In this document: positions 63,934 through 64,000 of the stretch, one piece after another | Layout of the letters: every line of letters starts with the position of its first letter | Position numbering within the stretch: position 1 is the stretch's first letter | The notes under the pieces: generated by a model | Told to the model about the DNA's origin: nothing | The model's database searches: none | The model's input: only the letters and a program-made list of their open reading frames with translations | NCBI RefSeq assembly: GCF_001899645.1 | Contig: NZ_MKVV01000111.1 | Coordinates: forward strand, 121,169-185,168 | Direction of reading: 5' to 3' | Origin: Pseudonocardia sp. 73-21 | GTDB taxonomy: Bacteria > Actinomycetota > Actinomycetes > Mycobacteriales > Pseudonocardiaceae | Length of the DNA stretch: 64,000 bases | Made by a program: the position numbers and the translations under genes

Positions 63934-63998
63934 GCGGGCCCGCGAATCATCCGCAGCGCCGGACCCAGTGCCGACCGAGCGTCAGCGAGGGAGTGCGA
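63930..63998 (+). other. Possible 23-codon bridging ORF between nuoI and nuoJ
   Basis: ATG at 63930 overlaps the nuoI TGA as ATGA. Its frame runs 23 codons without a stop, up to the T of the candidate nuoJ ATG (63998-64000). The next codon begins TG at 63999, so an A as the next base, outside the window, would end it as ATGA exactly at nuoJ. This repeats the nuoD-nuoE arrangement. Confidence 0.35.
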
Positions 63999-64000
63999 TG
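63998..64000 (+). CDS. nuoJ: Probable start codon of nuoJ (rest outside window)
   Basis: The window ends with GAGGGAG, 4 nt and ATG. The ribosome site and the place after nuoI suggest nuoJ begins here. Nothing of the protein is visible. Confidence 0.4.

Overview
The window is chromosomal DNA of very high GC content (roughly 70% or more by eye) from a filamentous-type actinobacterium, most likely Pseudonocardiaceae (Pseudonocardia-like). The grounds are the GC-rich third codon positions, many GTG starts, a bldN-type sigma factor with a DUF5667 partner, bldC, and the rex-hemACD arrangement known from Streptomyces. From memory, gene order from the glutaredoxin-like gene to menG also follows the Mycobacterium tuberculosis block Rv0508-Rv0558. 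I saw no rRNA, tRNA, CRISPR, IS element or phage gene.

Layout. 1-1804 (minus): a DUF5667 membrane protein cut by the window edge and the BldN-like ECF sigma factor. 2254-6574: an acyl-CoA ligase coupled to a glutaredoxin-like protein, a membrane molybdopterin oxidoreductase and a FAS1 lipoprotein. 6718-16139: rex-hemA-hemC-hemD, hemB, two membrane proteins, hemL and a phosphatase. 16136-20086: cytochrome c maturation (TlpA-like, CcdA, ResB, CcsB). 20146-22731: a MinD/ParA-like ATPase led by a 16-codon ORF, a small membrane protein, BldC and a DUF4229 protein. 22687-27247 (minus): menA, a secreted protein, menE and menB. 27257-43997 is the accessory part: a tandem TerD protein; a lactonase-like, transhydrogenase-like and FAD/Fe-S dehydrogenase group; patatin; aldo/keto reductase; HesB-like; ABC-F; a desaturase-reductase pair opposite a MerR regulator; and an Old Yellow Enzyme. 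44075-54125: menD, isochorismate synthase, a DUF3592-like protein, an inositol-phosphatase-like gene, two GT4 glycosyltransferases, an ABC pair and menG. 54460-64000: nuoA to nuoI and the start codon of nuoJ.

How it fits together. Most of the window builds a respiratory chain: heme, c-type cytochrome assembly, menaquinone and complex I. Near-consensus sites for the NADH/NAD+ sensor Rex lie in front of rex-hemACD and in front of nuoA, so both ends are probably controlled by redox state. A good match to a BldN promoter precedes the DUF5667 gene. Many genes have a TAnnnT -10 box 6-8 nt before the start codon and are probably leaderless, while neighbouring genes often overlap by ATGA or GTGA.

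The most novel-looking element is the group at 29312-34776. It could convert gamma-lactone or 4-hydroxybutyrate to succinic semialdehyde by transhydrogenation onto 2-oxoglutarate and then recycle the D-2-hydroxyglutarate formed. That reading is inference. Coordinates of start codons were chosen by frame, start context and family length; all functional calls are by reading protein motifs, without database searches.
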